NCBI GenBank assembly: GCA_001584585.1
Contig: LSYV01000042.1
Location: 487,438-551,437, forward strand
Direction of reading: 5' to 3'
DNA from: Gonium pectorale
Lineage: Eukaryota > Chlorophyta > Chlorophyceae > Chlamydomonadales > Volvocaceae
Length of the DNA stretch: 64,000 nucleotides
Shown here: in pieces, positions 33,501-44,421 of the stretch
Layout: the number at the start of each line of letters is the position of its first letter
Position numbering within the stretch: the first letter of the stretch is position 1
The notes under the pieces: model-generated
Databases searched by the model: none
What the model was told of the DNA's origin: nothing
Seen by the model: the letters and a program-made list of their open reading frames with translations, nothing else
Made by a program: the position numbers and the translations under genes

Positions 33501-34927
33501 ATCCAGGTGCACCTCTCCTGCCTATCGGCCGACGAGCAGGCGATGCATGCCGCCAACATCGGTGACGGCATCTACGTCTCCTCGGCGGGACTAATACAGC
33601 TCGCCGCTGGTGCTGCCGTGGCGCCGGGCAGCGTCCTGTAAGTCACTGCATCGCACAGTCAATTGTCCTGTACGTTGGAAGTTGTATCACTGTGGGTATT
33701 AATCCTCACTCGTATCAATCCGTGCTCTATGCAGCCCTGGCGATACCATGACGGCGGTGCAGCAGGCGGCCACACTGGAGCAGTTGAAGGCGCAACTGTC
33801 GGCGTCATCGGGCCCCGTAGACTCAGCCACCAGTACACCCTCGCTCGAGGCTGTCAAGGTGCGTGTTCCTCCTGTCTTGCGCTGCAGTGTCCTGTATTGG
33901 CTTTTTGAGAGTTGTGAGCTATATAGCTTGCATTCGTGCTCGGTGCTTGTAGGTGTGGAAGATGCGCTCGGACGTGGTCCGTTCGTCGTGGGACCGCGCT
34001 GTCCAGCTCACCGTCGGCGCAGGCGCCACCGCCGCGAAGCTACTGTCCGGTAAGGCGCTTCCCTGCACCGTCAACAGTCCTTCGCAATCAACATGACTAT
34101 TTCGTTGCATGTTTTTGCAGAGCGCTCCGCGGCTCGCGCTGGCGCCCCTTCAACTCAAGCCGTCGACATGCCGGCGCTGACGTCGCGCAGCGGCGAGCCG
34201 TGGGCTGCGTTGGCGCAGCACATGGCGGCAGTCGGGGCGGCCATGGTAGCCCGTGCGGCCGCCATGGCTGCCGCTGTTGCCGCGGCCATGGCTGCACCAC
34301 CGGCTCCCCAGGCTGTCGGCCCGGGTCCAATGGGTCAGAGGATGCTTTCCGTGCCCGTCATGGCGCGCCCGCCCAGCATTACCAACACTGCGCAGCAACA
34401 AATGGTGGGTCGCTGGAAATGTAGAAACGCTCCCTTGCTTTGTGCTATCATGGCAATTAATCGTTGTGTTTCGTTTTCTGCAGCTGTCCCGTCAGCAGTC
34501 GGTGCGTCTGCCTCCGAGCCTGGGCCCCTCGCCGTTCCAGCAGCCTAGTGGCGTTGCAGCCGCGGCCTCGATCGCTGGCACCTCGCGGATGTCCGGGGGC
34601 GGCCCGCCGCTCCCGCCCCGCATGATGGGCGGCAGCCTCAGCGGTGTGAACAGCGCGCCACACCCGCACGGACGGAGTGGCGCCGGGTCGGCCGCTGATG
34701 GCATGGCAGGATATCAGATGCAGCATCCGCAGCAGGCACTGCAGCACCTGCGGGCCGCCTCGCAGGCCCTCAGATCGGCGGCATCTATTGGCAGTGTGGA
34801 CGGCAACACGCCGCGCAACTCTGCACTCAACGCCGGTTTCAGCCCCTTCGCGTCTGGTGGTGGCGGCGCGCTGCTGAGCCGATCGCGTCCCGGCTCAACC
34901 CTAGGTGACGTTGGCCACATGGAGTAA
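24520..34927 (+). CDS. PIR: CYFIP/PIR121/SRA1-like SCAR/WAVE complex subunit with large insertion
   Basis: Exons: 24520-24705, 24789-24964, 25129-25315, 25510-25836, 25993-26249, 26382-26759, 26858-27114, 27233-28416, 28670-29599, 29735-29882, 30053-30226, 30381-30725, 30817-30917, 31059-31201, 31385-31529, 31647-31958, 32086-32322, 32386-32592, 32727-32834, 32905-32950, 33076-33280, 33359-33637, 33735-33858, 33953-34049, 34121-34404, 34484-34927; all phases agree (about 2426 residues, twice the family's ~1270). Family-like blocks: KLLRCCVAGLRVYPIVPGYG, MISYIKGLQGIL, PWELTSKAIL with IGLYQDAIESV, SRLVLMYRRQ, FGREHILALHSMLGLDGLG, and ARLWCVIQ with GDGIYVSSAGLIQLAAG. CYFIP/PIR binds NAP1 and Rac and holds SCAR/WAVE, which activates Arp2/3. 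Exons 8-9 add ~705 disordered, Gln/Pro-rich residues containing PLPPLPPQ; the C-terminal ~250 residues are also disordered. The border of exons 12/13 is uncertain: without a weak 91-nt intron, one base breaks the frame. A NAP1 identity was considered and fits less well. Confidence 0.68.
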
Positions 34928-35309
34928 GCTCAGCGCAAGTGGATCCCAGAAGGACTCTTGCCTTGTAGGATGTCAATGCCAACCAGTGTTTGGCAAAACG
35001 CAGTCTGGCCTAGCGGGCGATAGGGCAAAGCTTACGCGCGGAAACGGTAAGCTTACATGGAATTGGGTGGCGTGTTATTGCGTTTCCTTCAACAGCTTTG
35101 TCAGCTGGTACACTTTGCGTTTTTTGCCGTGGGAATCATCTGTGCCCTCGTAGGGGTGGCGGTGCCATTACGGTTCCGGATATGCTACCTTATAGCGCCA
35201 GACTGCCAATGACAGTCACTGGCATTTCACTGAATTGTTTGATTTTCACGTTGTGTGCAAGAAAGACTTGAGCGCCGACGTACGACATCCTCAACCATGG
35301 TCAATCTTC

Positions 35310-35314
35310 TGTAA
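35310..35314 (+). terminator. TGTAA poly(A) signal, PIR-like gene
   Basis: First TGTAA after the stop at 34927, giving a ~0.4-kb 3' UTR. Confidence 0.6.
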
Positions 35315-35327
35315 GAGTGAGAACATC

Positions 35328-35386
35328 CAGGTCCGAGCCAATCCGACCGTCCATACATTCAGGTCCAAGCCAGTCCGACTGTCCAT
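35328..35386. repeat. Two near-identical 27-bp direct repeats
   Basis: CAGGTCC(G/A)AGCCA(A/G)TCCGAC motif at 35328-35354 and again at 35360-35386, three mismatches. They lie just past the TGTAA, around the expected cleavage site. Confidence 0.75.
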
Positions 35387-36858
35387 GAAGCAGGATTGGG
35401 GATTCACTGGGCCTTGCACGCCTGATGATTAGGTTCCCAAGATCATGCCAGCAAGGGTGCAATTGACCCATGGGTCAACCTAGATGACCGCTGGGACAAG
35501 ACTGTGGCCACGAAGATACGCAGATTAACTTTGGGCACGCGCTCGGCACACCGTTTAGCCTCGATGACAGGGAACATGTATAGAGCGTCGATGCATGTGA
35601 TTATGGCACAGGCCCGAATTGCCGCTTTATCAACGACGCCAAAGATTGCAGTCTCCAAGCTCATTCGCTACAAGATGCCCTTCGTCACGTCGTGCGACAC
35701 CCAAAGTTGCAGACTGTCATGCGCCTTGCGCATGTGCTAAAGGCCGTCATCCTGATCACGTTCACCTGTACATGGCCACCCTAGGGGCAACCTCACCAGT
35801 TCGCTCCTTGACGGCACGAACCCCAATCTGCCCCAGACATCGCATTCGCATCTTGAAAAACACGGGGATGCCAGGCCCGCTTACCCTGGCATGCCACTTC
35901 ACACGAGGATATGTACATACCGCATGGGCGTGCCTACCGCGACATGAGTTTGCATGGGCCCCTCTGAGCGGGCGGGGTGCTACACAGGCAAGACTCTTGG
36001 GCATTGCTGCCCTGGCCCATGGACGTCAGCCCCAACCCGAGACCGCGTTGCGACACCCTTCCTCGAAACCGCTCGCCGCATACTACAAACGAACTAGCAC
36101 GTTTTGCATGGTGTACAACGCCCAGAGTTCAAACACCCGGATCCCCCTCTGATAGCACCCATCACAGATCACAGCTCCGGTCTTATTACGCATTGCTCGC
36201 GTGCGCGTATGCACATGAACTGTCGTCGCACCCCGGCACTGCCACCGAGGGGCTGCCACGCGCCGCGCCGCGTCGCACACGCCACTGTGGCCCCACGCCC
36301 CACTGCCACGGGGCGCCGGCATTGCGCACCTAGCCAGTGGAGCCTGCTGCAAATGCCATAACGACTGAAGTTGTTGACATGTCGTGCCGTCGGGTGAGTC
36401 ATAAGCACATGTATGTCATGCAGCTAGCTGCAACACACGATCGGGGCCAACACAAGGGCTGCGCACGCCTACGTGCATAATCAAGATCACAGTCCGATTC
36501 AGTGCATGTATGCATACGGCCAACGGGCGCACACCATGCAAACCTCTGTACTACGGTACACACATGACAACCCGCAGCTGCGGCTTGTGCACACAGGTGC
36601 AGGCGGCCTCGCAGCCCCTTACGGCGCTCAAGGCCCGTTCCGCAGGGCTCGGACACAAATTTCCCGCCGAATCAAGCTCCACGGCTGCCGTCAGACCCGT
36701 TCTTGCCATGCGGTGGGGCTCTGCGCCCACAACCGCCCAATCAGGACGCCTCACTACAGAATACGCTCGGCCCCTGCGGCTCTCAAGCTGCCTGCCCGTG
36801 GGATCCGGCAAGGGCCCGCCTGCCCATAAACGGCCGTCTGCCAGGCCTCGCCGCGCGT

Positions 36859-39800
36859 CTACAGAATGGGATCCGTGCCGTTCCAGTCGACCTTGACTCC
36901 CGGCCAGCGCGTCTCGATTACGCACTCGAGCGGCGGGATGTTCTGGCCCTCGCACTTGCCGCGCTCGCCGATGGTGGAGCCTATGCGGCCCGTCCAGCCG
37001 CCCTTGGGGTCCTTGGACACGGAAAGCTTAATGAGCGCCTCCTGCGGGAGTGTGGAGGGGCCGGGAGGAGGGCAGGGGGCAAGGGAGCGCGGTGGTGAAC
37101 GCGGTCAGGTCGGGGGTCGGACGCGAGCCGGGGAGACACACGGCTGTCTGCATGGAGGATGAAAGAGGGGTTGGCGGGACAGCTCCGCGCGCGAGGGAGT
37201 CTGGAGGGGGCAAGCAAGAGGCGCACAGCGCACACATGGGACAAGGAGCATGTGTGCGCCCGAACGTGCGGGAGACTTTCAACCCGACGCGATGCGCTCC
37301 AAACCGGTAGCTGGCTCGTGGGCTCTGTCTGCCCCCTCCGACGCACCTGGTTTGCCAGCTCGTCGTAATAGTACAGATCGAACGGGAGCTGGCTCCCGAG
37401 CGGCCGAGAGTCGAGGGAGAACAGGACCGTGAAGTGGCTCTCCGAGCACACCACCCACACCGGCAGCGACGGGTTCTTGAGGTTGTTGCCCACCTCGATG
37501 TATCTGCAGCGCCGGGCAGGGGACCAGTGACGGAGGGACGCTAGGTGCGACAGCACCTCGGAGAACAGAAAAAAACCCCACGAATCCAGGAACTCCGCGC
37601 TGGGCGACACATCGCGGCAAGGGTACGGGAGGACGGAGGAAAGCCTGGAGGAGGGTATCCCGCTGGGCTGGAGCGCTGGCACCCCACCCCACCCCAACCC
37701 TCGCGCGCCGCTCACTGGTACCACTCGAAGAGCGTCAGCAAGCCCACTTTGCCGCGGCGGTTGACTCCGCGCAGGGTGGTGGTCCCGTCCAGCTGCTTGG
37801 TGCCGTCGAAGACGTTGGTCGTTGCCGTGCCTGGCGGGGTGGGGCCGGGCGAGGCGGGGCAGGCCACAGGCCGGGGCGCACAGAGCTTAGCTTGATGGCC
37901 TCGAGTCCCGTGCGGACGGAATAACGTTCAGGGAGCGGCGGTGGGGAGTCAGCATCCTGACAATGTCAAGGGCCTGAACTTGCCTACGTGCTGCCGGGCT
38001 GGTGAGTGCACATGGGAACCAATCAGCTACCGGTACAAGCATGAAACACGCGGGCAGCATGGGGCTTACAAGTCATGGGGAGCACCCAATTTTGTCCATT
38101 TGAGTCAGCGTGCAGGCTCTTGATGACGTAGGGTCGCAAGAGGTCAACGCCGCACCCCAAACCCCTGCCGCCCCTCCCCACCCCCCAAATCCAAACGCCC
38201 CCTTATGCCCTTCACCCCACAGCCCCGTGCCGCACAGCGTGCAGCCACTCACCCAGCATTACGAGGTTGACCAGCTCCTGGGTGCAGTAGCAGAACTTCG
38301 CCAGGAGCCCGTTGGCCGGTTCGTCCATGTCCGACTGGGAGAAAGGAACACGGCGGGGGGGGGGGCACGGCGGGATCGCAGGAGAAGCAAAGTTGACGGG
38401 AAAGCGAATAGATGCTACAACGTCCACTCCACGGGCGGTAATTAAGGGGGTCGGGGAAGAGCAGGACAGGACATGGGGGAGCCCCGCTCTCCCACGCGCC
38501 GCCTGCCCGTCCCCAAAGCCAGCAAACCCGGGGCTCGGCATTGGTTCACGCTGTCTCTTGCCCTTGGCAACGCATCCCGCTCAACCGCCCTGCCCGCCCT
38601 CCCGCTCGTCCCGGCCCCTCACCCGAACGGCCGCTATCCCTCTGCTGAGCGCCAGGCTCATGACGTAGAGCACCACGCCCCAGCCCTCCTCCGCCATGAG
38701 CACCGCCAAAGCGCCGCGGACCAGGTCCTGGGGAGAGGGAGAGGGTGAGGGGTAGGGCAGGGGTGCAGGGAGGCTGATCAGTTTGGAGCGCAAGAGGAGT
38801 GACCGGAACGCGGGTCTAGGCGAGTGCACAGCTCGTCGCAGTGCCGTTGCGCCGGGGCGACCGCCTCCAACCGTGCGTTCATGTCTGCACTCATTGCCCC
38901 GCCCGCCTCCCCCTCATTCCCTCCCCGCCCCCTGTCGATTGCGGAGAGGAAACGAAAACCCCTTGACGCGTGCATGCCGCCCTCACCGCCAGGGCCTCCT
39001 TGGTGGTGGCGCTGTGCATCGCGACCGTCCGGCTGAGGGCGTCGTACCCCAGCTTGGCCGCCGACACCCCGGCCTCGCCCTCCGGCAGCACCAGCACCGC
39101 CGGCGCCGAGGGGCCGGGGCGCGCCTGCCACAGCGTCTCCGTGACTGCGGCCACCAGCGCCGCTTGCTGCTCCGTAGAGCGGGGGGAGATATTGAAGCCG
39201 GTCACCTGCGGGAGCACGTGAAGGGGGATTGATGACGAAGGCCTTCCGGGGAGTGGGGAGCGCGAGGATAAGGGTGTGGATATCAACGGGCTGGGCGCCA
39301 GCCGTATTCGCGCCTCCGCGCCATCCGCGGGGATTGGGGAAGAGGGTCAGAGTCTCATCCGCATGCACCCCCAGCTCGACACCCGACACCCGAAATTCCA
39401 GGGGATGAGAGCATGGGGCGGGGCCAGGTGGCAAAGCGGCTCATCAGCGGGAACGGGGGACGCACCAATCCGAGGCCGAGCCGGGCCCCACCCCCGCCCT
39501 GCCCCACCGGCGAGTGCAGCGCCACCAGCACGTGCGCCTGCAGGGCCGCCAGCACGCCGCAGGGGCCCCCGTTCCGCTGCAGCAGCCCGAACTGCAGCCC
39601 GGGCGCCCGGTTGAAGAAGAAGCCCTGTTTCCAGGAGGGTAGGAAGAGAGCGGGTTACGGACATACCACACACGCGCACCGTCGAAGCGTTGGGCCCAAT
39701 TGGGTAAGGACTGCCCTCTCATCTCCCACCCCGCGAAAAGCATGCCAAACCCGGCCGCCCCTCCACTGTCCATGATCGGAGCACCGTGGTGGGCCCCCTG

Positions 39801-42800
39801 GCAAAGCCTGGTACCGCGACACGGCAATTGGCTATCGCCGTTTCCACCTGACTGGCGCCCCCCCCCAACACACACGCACAGACGTTCCATTTCAACACAC
39901 GCACACACGCACTTTTGTCGCTTATAGACCTGTTTTGAGCATACCGTTACGCATACATAACACACACACTAGGATATCCTATCATAGACCTGTTTTGAGC
40001 ATACTGTTCCACATACATACATAGCACCACGCACTATGATATTTTTGCTCGCTGTCCTAACGCAGACATGTTTCAGTACGCCGTCGCGCATTTAGAACAA
40101 CGCATACACACATACAAACGCAGCTGGTCCCCCGGACCTGCTTCCAGGAGGGTGGCGGCTGGCCCTGATCGCCCCACAGAAGAGCCCGGAGCTGACGCAT
40201 TGTGTCGGGGGGGATGGAGGAGCCCTGCGGGCGGACGGCGGGGCGGGCGGGGGGCGAAACAAGCCGGGTCGCAGGTCCGATGGCGGGCCCGGGAATCGCG
40301 TCGTGCGGGGTTGGGAGCATCGGGCGGCGGACAATGACGAGCGGCAGGGACGGACCCATTTCGGCAAGCGTAACACCATTTGTTGCACCGCCGCGACACT
40401 GCCGACGCGCCGCTGACGCCATACTGCCTCATCATGAAGCTCATCACGACAGCCTGGCTAGCCCTCTACGAACGCCGCGTATGCGGCATGCGGCGCGCCT
40501 CACCGACTTCCGTGTGATCGGGGCCGAGATCCGCATCGCTCCAATAGCCGCTGTCGGCGCCGCCACCCCCCCGTCGTCCAAAAAATGCTCGTCCCCAATG
40601 TCCTCCATGACCAGGGAGTCCGCGGGGGCGCTTGACAGCGCCTGTCGCGCAGCAGGCCGTGGTGCAGCGGCCACCGGGCGCGCCATCGCGCTGGGCGACG
40701 GTGGCGCTGCAGCGCGCGGCGCTGCGGCGGCGCCGATGCTGCCGGGGCGGCTTGATGGGGCGCTGGCGGCGGCGGGCCGGGAGCCGCCCAGGGAGCCGGT
40801 GGAAGGGGAGTGCCCGATGCTGCCGGCGTGGGACGAGCGGACGGAGCCGGTGGCAGAGGAGGGGCTTGGGCGGACGATCTCCGGTTCGTCATCCTCGACA
40901 TCGACCCGGCTGGTGGGATGGAGTTAGGGGCCAGCGTGGATCGGTGTTGAGTTCTGGCAGCTGGGTGGTGGGGCCGCCATACTATACCGGCTCAAGGTGA
41001 GGGCTGCACAGAGAGCACGGCGGCTTGTAATCTTCAGGACCCGCTTCGGCCCGCACATAGGCCCCAGCGCCACATGTAGTCTCGAGGAATCAGCAGCAAA
41101 GCTTCGTCGGACAGCGTGGTGGGCCATGCCCCCAGGTTCACGGTCCATGGGCACATCGCTTCAGCCCGTGCACGCCTCCTGCCCACTTGGCAGGACCGCT
41201 TGACCCCTACTTTGGCCCTCTGCACATGTACACGCCTGCCCTAGACCTCCTCGGGGTATGCCGGTGTGCGTTATCGAACGGCCACCTGCGGACCGCACCT
41301 GGCCGGAGCCGCCGTGCGCCGCATCGGCGCCGCCGTCGCAGCGGGCTTCGGCGCGGCGGGGGCTTCCCCGAAGCCCTGCCGCGGCGGCACGAGTCGTCCA
41401 GCTGCGGAAGAGCGGGGAAGGTCAGGAGAGGGTCAGAACGGGGCTGGCTGTCGAGAGCGAAGGGCTCGAGCGGGGAATGGCAGGCCCGACCAGCCGTCGA
41501 GCGCAAGCTTGGCATTACAGCGAGAGCACGCTCCCTTGTATTCACAATCACGCAACGCCACGCAAGGGTTTTGGCTGTCCGTGCTGAAACGGGACACCAA
41601 GCCAATCCCCAGGCCGACCCCGAGCAGACGGGCTCTGGTACCGAAGTGGTTCGACCCGCTCACCCGAGGAAGGCGCCGACGCGGTGGAGGGCCCCGAGCT
41701 CACGCTGGATCCGGTGCTGGGTCGGCTGAGAGGCGGGGGGTGACAAATGGGGGACCGTCGGTTGGAGGGTGTTCTCAGCGTAGGGGCCGGAGGCAAAGGG
41801 CGTGGGAGGGGTCACAGCGCCGCAACACATCGCAGCAGCGAGTGCGCCTGGAGGCACGTCGGTATGCGGCGACGCAAGCAGCAGCTGGGAACCGCTGGCA
41901 GGTCAGGGTTTGTGGAGCGAGAGCGGTGCAGCTGATGTGCGCAATGACTCTGCCTCCTCTCCTGGCCCCCACACGCCTACAGGCCACATTGGAGTGGTGT
42001 ATGGGAAGGGCCATGGGCCCAGGACCGCACATGACTTGCGGCCGCAGGCCCACAACGTCGGGGTTGCAATCGTGCTCGGTGCAGCGGCGGCCACAGCACG
42101 TGCAAGATAAGCTACGACGGGCTGAAGGATCCGCCCGAGATGTGCAACGCCTGAACGAGTCACAAAACCACTCGCCTGCGTCCGGCTGAATGCGGCGGCA
42201 TTGGTGAGGAGGCGTCCTCCGGGTCCTCGTCCCGCACAGCCGGCTTGGCAGGGGGGCGCACGGGCTGCGCCACCGGGCGTGGCGCCATCGGCGCGGCCTT
42301 TGGGGCGGGGGCGGGGCCCGATGAGGAGAGTGGGCTGAAATCGTGCCAATGTGCATCGGCATGGGGCCCCCGGTGCCAGGAGGCGCTGACAGCCACCGGC
42401 GTGGTGTGACCTGACAGCCATCTGCGCCCCCAAGCGCACGCAAACTCCGCGCTTCCCCACATTCCTCGCTCGCTAGCAACGCCAGCCCCTTTCCCCAGCG
42501 CTCCAAGGGGCTGCTTGCCGTGGACGAGTCGCGTTCGGTGGGTGGGGAGCTAGGGGGACGCGTACCTGGGGCGGGGGGGCTGGTGTCGCCTGCGAGGGTG
42601 CCTCCGCGTTCACGCGGGCCATCTGGTAGTTGACCCAGACCTCGAGGGTCGAGGGTATGCCGTCGGCCGTCGGATTCTGCTTCTTGTAGTAGGCAGCGGC
42701 CTTGTCGAGTCCCAATGCCTTCCGTAGCACCTCGCGTTTCGTTATGCTGCTGCCGTGTTTGGGCTGCACGGCCGGGGTCAATCATGTTATAAAACATAAG

Positions 42801-43076
42801 GTGCCAAGTTGTAAAGTGGAGGCGGAAGGGAGCTGGATCATCGCAGGAAGCGGCCCAGGCGGGAGTGAGGAACGGTAAAGTCTGACGCGCAGTTGCGAGC
42901 CTGCCCAGCCGTCTCAATCTCTCTGCTGTCGTTATATTCAGGCCGTGCCGGCACACCTTTTCGCGGTTGTAAGCCTCCAGCGCCGCGCTGCAGTTCGCCC
43001 GCACTAAGTACTCGCGGACCAGCGCCTCGACAACATCTGCTTGGTTGACGTTCATTTCTATTGAGCTCTCGCTCAC
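36859..43076 (-). CDS. MINDY4: MINDY4-type deubiquitinase with N-terminal LisH motif
   Basis: Exons: 43076-42957, 42763-42566, ~42334-42176, 41725-41664, 41401-41299, 40909-40504, 40224-40138, 39624-39508, 39205-38987, 38727-38623, 38334-38253, 37830-37716, 37503-37347 and 37041-36859, about 700 residues. MINDY enzymes cleave Lys48-linked ubiquitin chains. Exon 1 encodes a LisH motif (VVEALVREYLVRANCSAALE), as in animal MINDY4; exon 2 matches the segment after it (KPKHGSSITKREVLRKALGL). A Pro/Ala/Ser-rich linker follows. The catalytic part starts at MRQLRALLWGD; GLLQRNGGPCGVLAALQAHV holds the catalytic Cys and VVCSESHFTVLFSLD the catalytic His. FCYCTQELVNLVMLG, LPFDLYYYDELANQ and C-terminal VDWNGTDPIL complete it, so it should be active. 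Phases agree from exon 3 on. The start of exon 3 is unresolved: its best acceptor (TTTCAG) is out of phase with exon 2. The exon 3 donor is GC (CAG|GCGAGT). Confidence 0.9.
39924..40080. repeat. ~60-bp-spaced degenerate tandem repeat in MINDY4 intron
   Basis: ATAGACCTGTTTTGAGCATA occurs at 39924 and 39984; a weaker third copy (GCAGACATGTTTCAGTACG) begins near 40062, keeping almost the same spacing. Each unit has ACATAC-rich sequence between. Confidence 0.65.
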
Positions 43077-44421
43077 ATACGGAATGGTGGAAGGCCTATC
43101 AAGGTGCTATTGCCGCATCAAAGCAAAATGTGGACTAAGAGGTTTGACCATGAACCCCATCGTATGCCTGAAAGTGAGGGTACCCGATTGAACATGAGAC
43201 CGGCACCACGCACCACTACTGCTGCCGTACGTCGTACAGCACATAGCTCACAGGATCCAGGCTCCCTGCGGGCTTTCCCACCCGACCACGGAATATGCCA
43301 CCCGCTTGGGTTGTGTGTGTGGCTAAACGCTCTGGCGCAACGGGGATGGCGCGTGCGGAATCCGGTCGTGCGGGGCAGGGGTGGGCGGGGCTGGTAGCGT
43401 CCGGTGCCCGTGCAGCTGGGAGCTTAGTTGTGCCAATGCGGCCGATGGGGAGCGGTACTATGGAAGCGGTTTGTGGTGGCCGGGCACATTACCTTATCAG
43501 GCAATATGGCTAGTGTGTGGATGGCATGGTGGCAGGGCATGCGCAACTATGTGGGCAGGGTGTGACGCTGCCAGGTGCATACCGCTGCATGCAGTGGCGT
43601 TAGGAGGAATTCTGGCGCAGCAAGCGGAAACGAGCCGCGCAAGTTCAGGTCCGGGCCCACCGGCCCAGTTCAGCAACCCGTCAAGCCGCTTTCTGGCTGT
43701 CCGTTGCAGCCTCTGTTGCACCATGGAGCCACAATGATGGGTGGGTGCGTGTCTGCCTTGCACGCGCGTAACGCAAAGTGACCCATAATATGCTGCCTGT
43801 GCCCGGCCTGTGTGCAACCTGAGACACTCGTGAGGCGTGACTGCACCAGGGCGGCACAGAACCGGGCGCGCGCGCGTACGCGCGTGGCTTTGGTGACGTC
43901 CCCTCGGATTGACTCTTTTTCATGCCTGCGCACGTTCTAGCGCAACTGTACGGCGCGTGTCGAATGAGACACATTCGCCTTGCGCTTCGTAGGCCAGTAG
44001 TATGTGCTCGACAAACGTGCCTCGCTCACTTGCGTAAGCCCCTGCGGGGAACTGTTGCTTCTCGGAATTTCCAGAGGCGCGACACTGTTGAACTGCAAAT
44101 CACAATCGAAAGCTGAGAGCTTGCAATCGATCCAGACTGATCAGGGAGTAAAATGATTGCCGCCAGACAGTGGCCATCGGTCGGTGAGCTCCTATTGTGA
44201 AATATAGCCGCAGCAGCAGCGGAGCGAGCTGCGCACAATGTTGGAACGTGCTGGAACGGATTGTGAACACTCCGCCGAACATTGGTGATGTATGCACCGC
44301 AGGCGCTTGTCCACGGACGACGCAGCTGCCATGCAGCCTGCCGCTGACGTTGCGCCCTGTTTCATCGCGTGCTTATCATGGCGTTCCGACTTCGGGCCGG
44401 GCGACGGTGGTGGTCCGCATC
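43077..44421. promoter_or_regulatory. Divergent promoter region (MINDY4-like / Bax-inhibitor-like)
   Basis: 1.35 kb between two outward-facing starts. No conserved protein in any frame. A GCGCGCGCGTACGCGCG palindromic run lies near 43868. Nothing else recognised. Confidence 0.4.

Larger units (their letters stand above)
34928..36858. other. Convergent 3' region between PIR-like and MINDY4-like genes
   Basis: Plus-strand 3' UTR up to the TGTAA at 35310; from there to 36858 the plus strand is C/A-rich, as expected for the 3' UTR of the minus-strand MINDY4-like gene. No protein or RNA gene recognised. Confidence 0.5.

Noticed and set aside
41775..43076. 433-codon minus frame reading through MINDY4 exon 1
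   Set aside because: Only the first 40 codons match; the remainder reads an intron.
43868..43885. GCGCGCGCGTACGCGCG run as possible regulatory palindrome
   Set aside because: Simple alternating GC sequence, expected by chance in GC-rich DNA.
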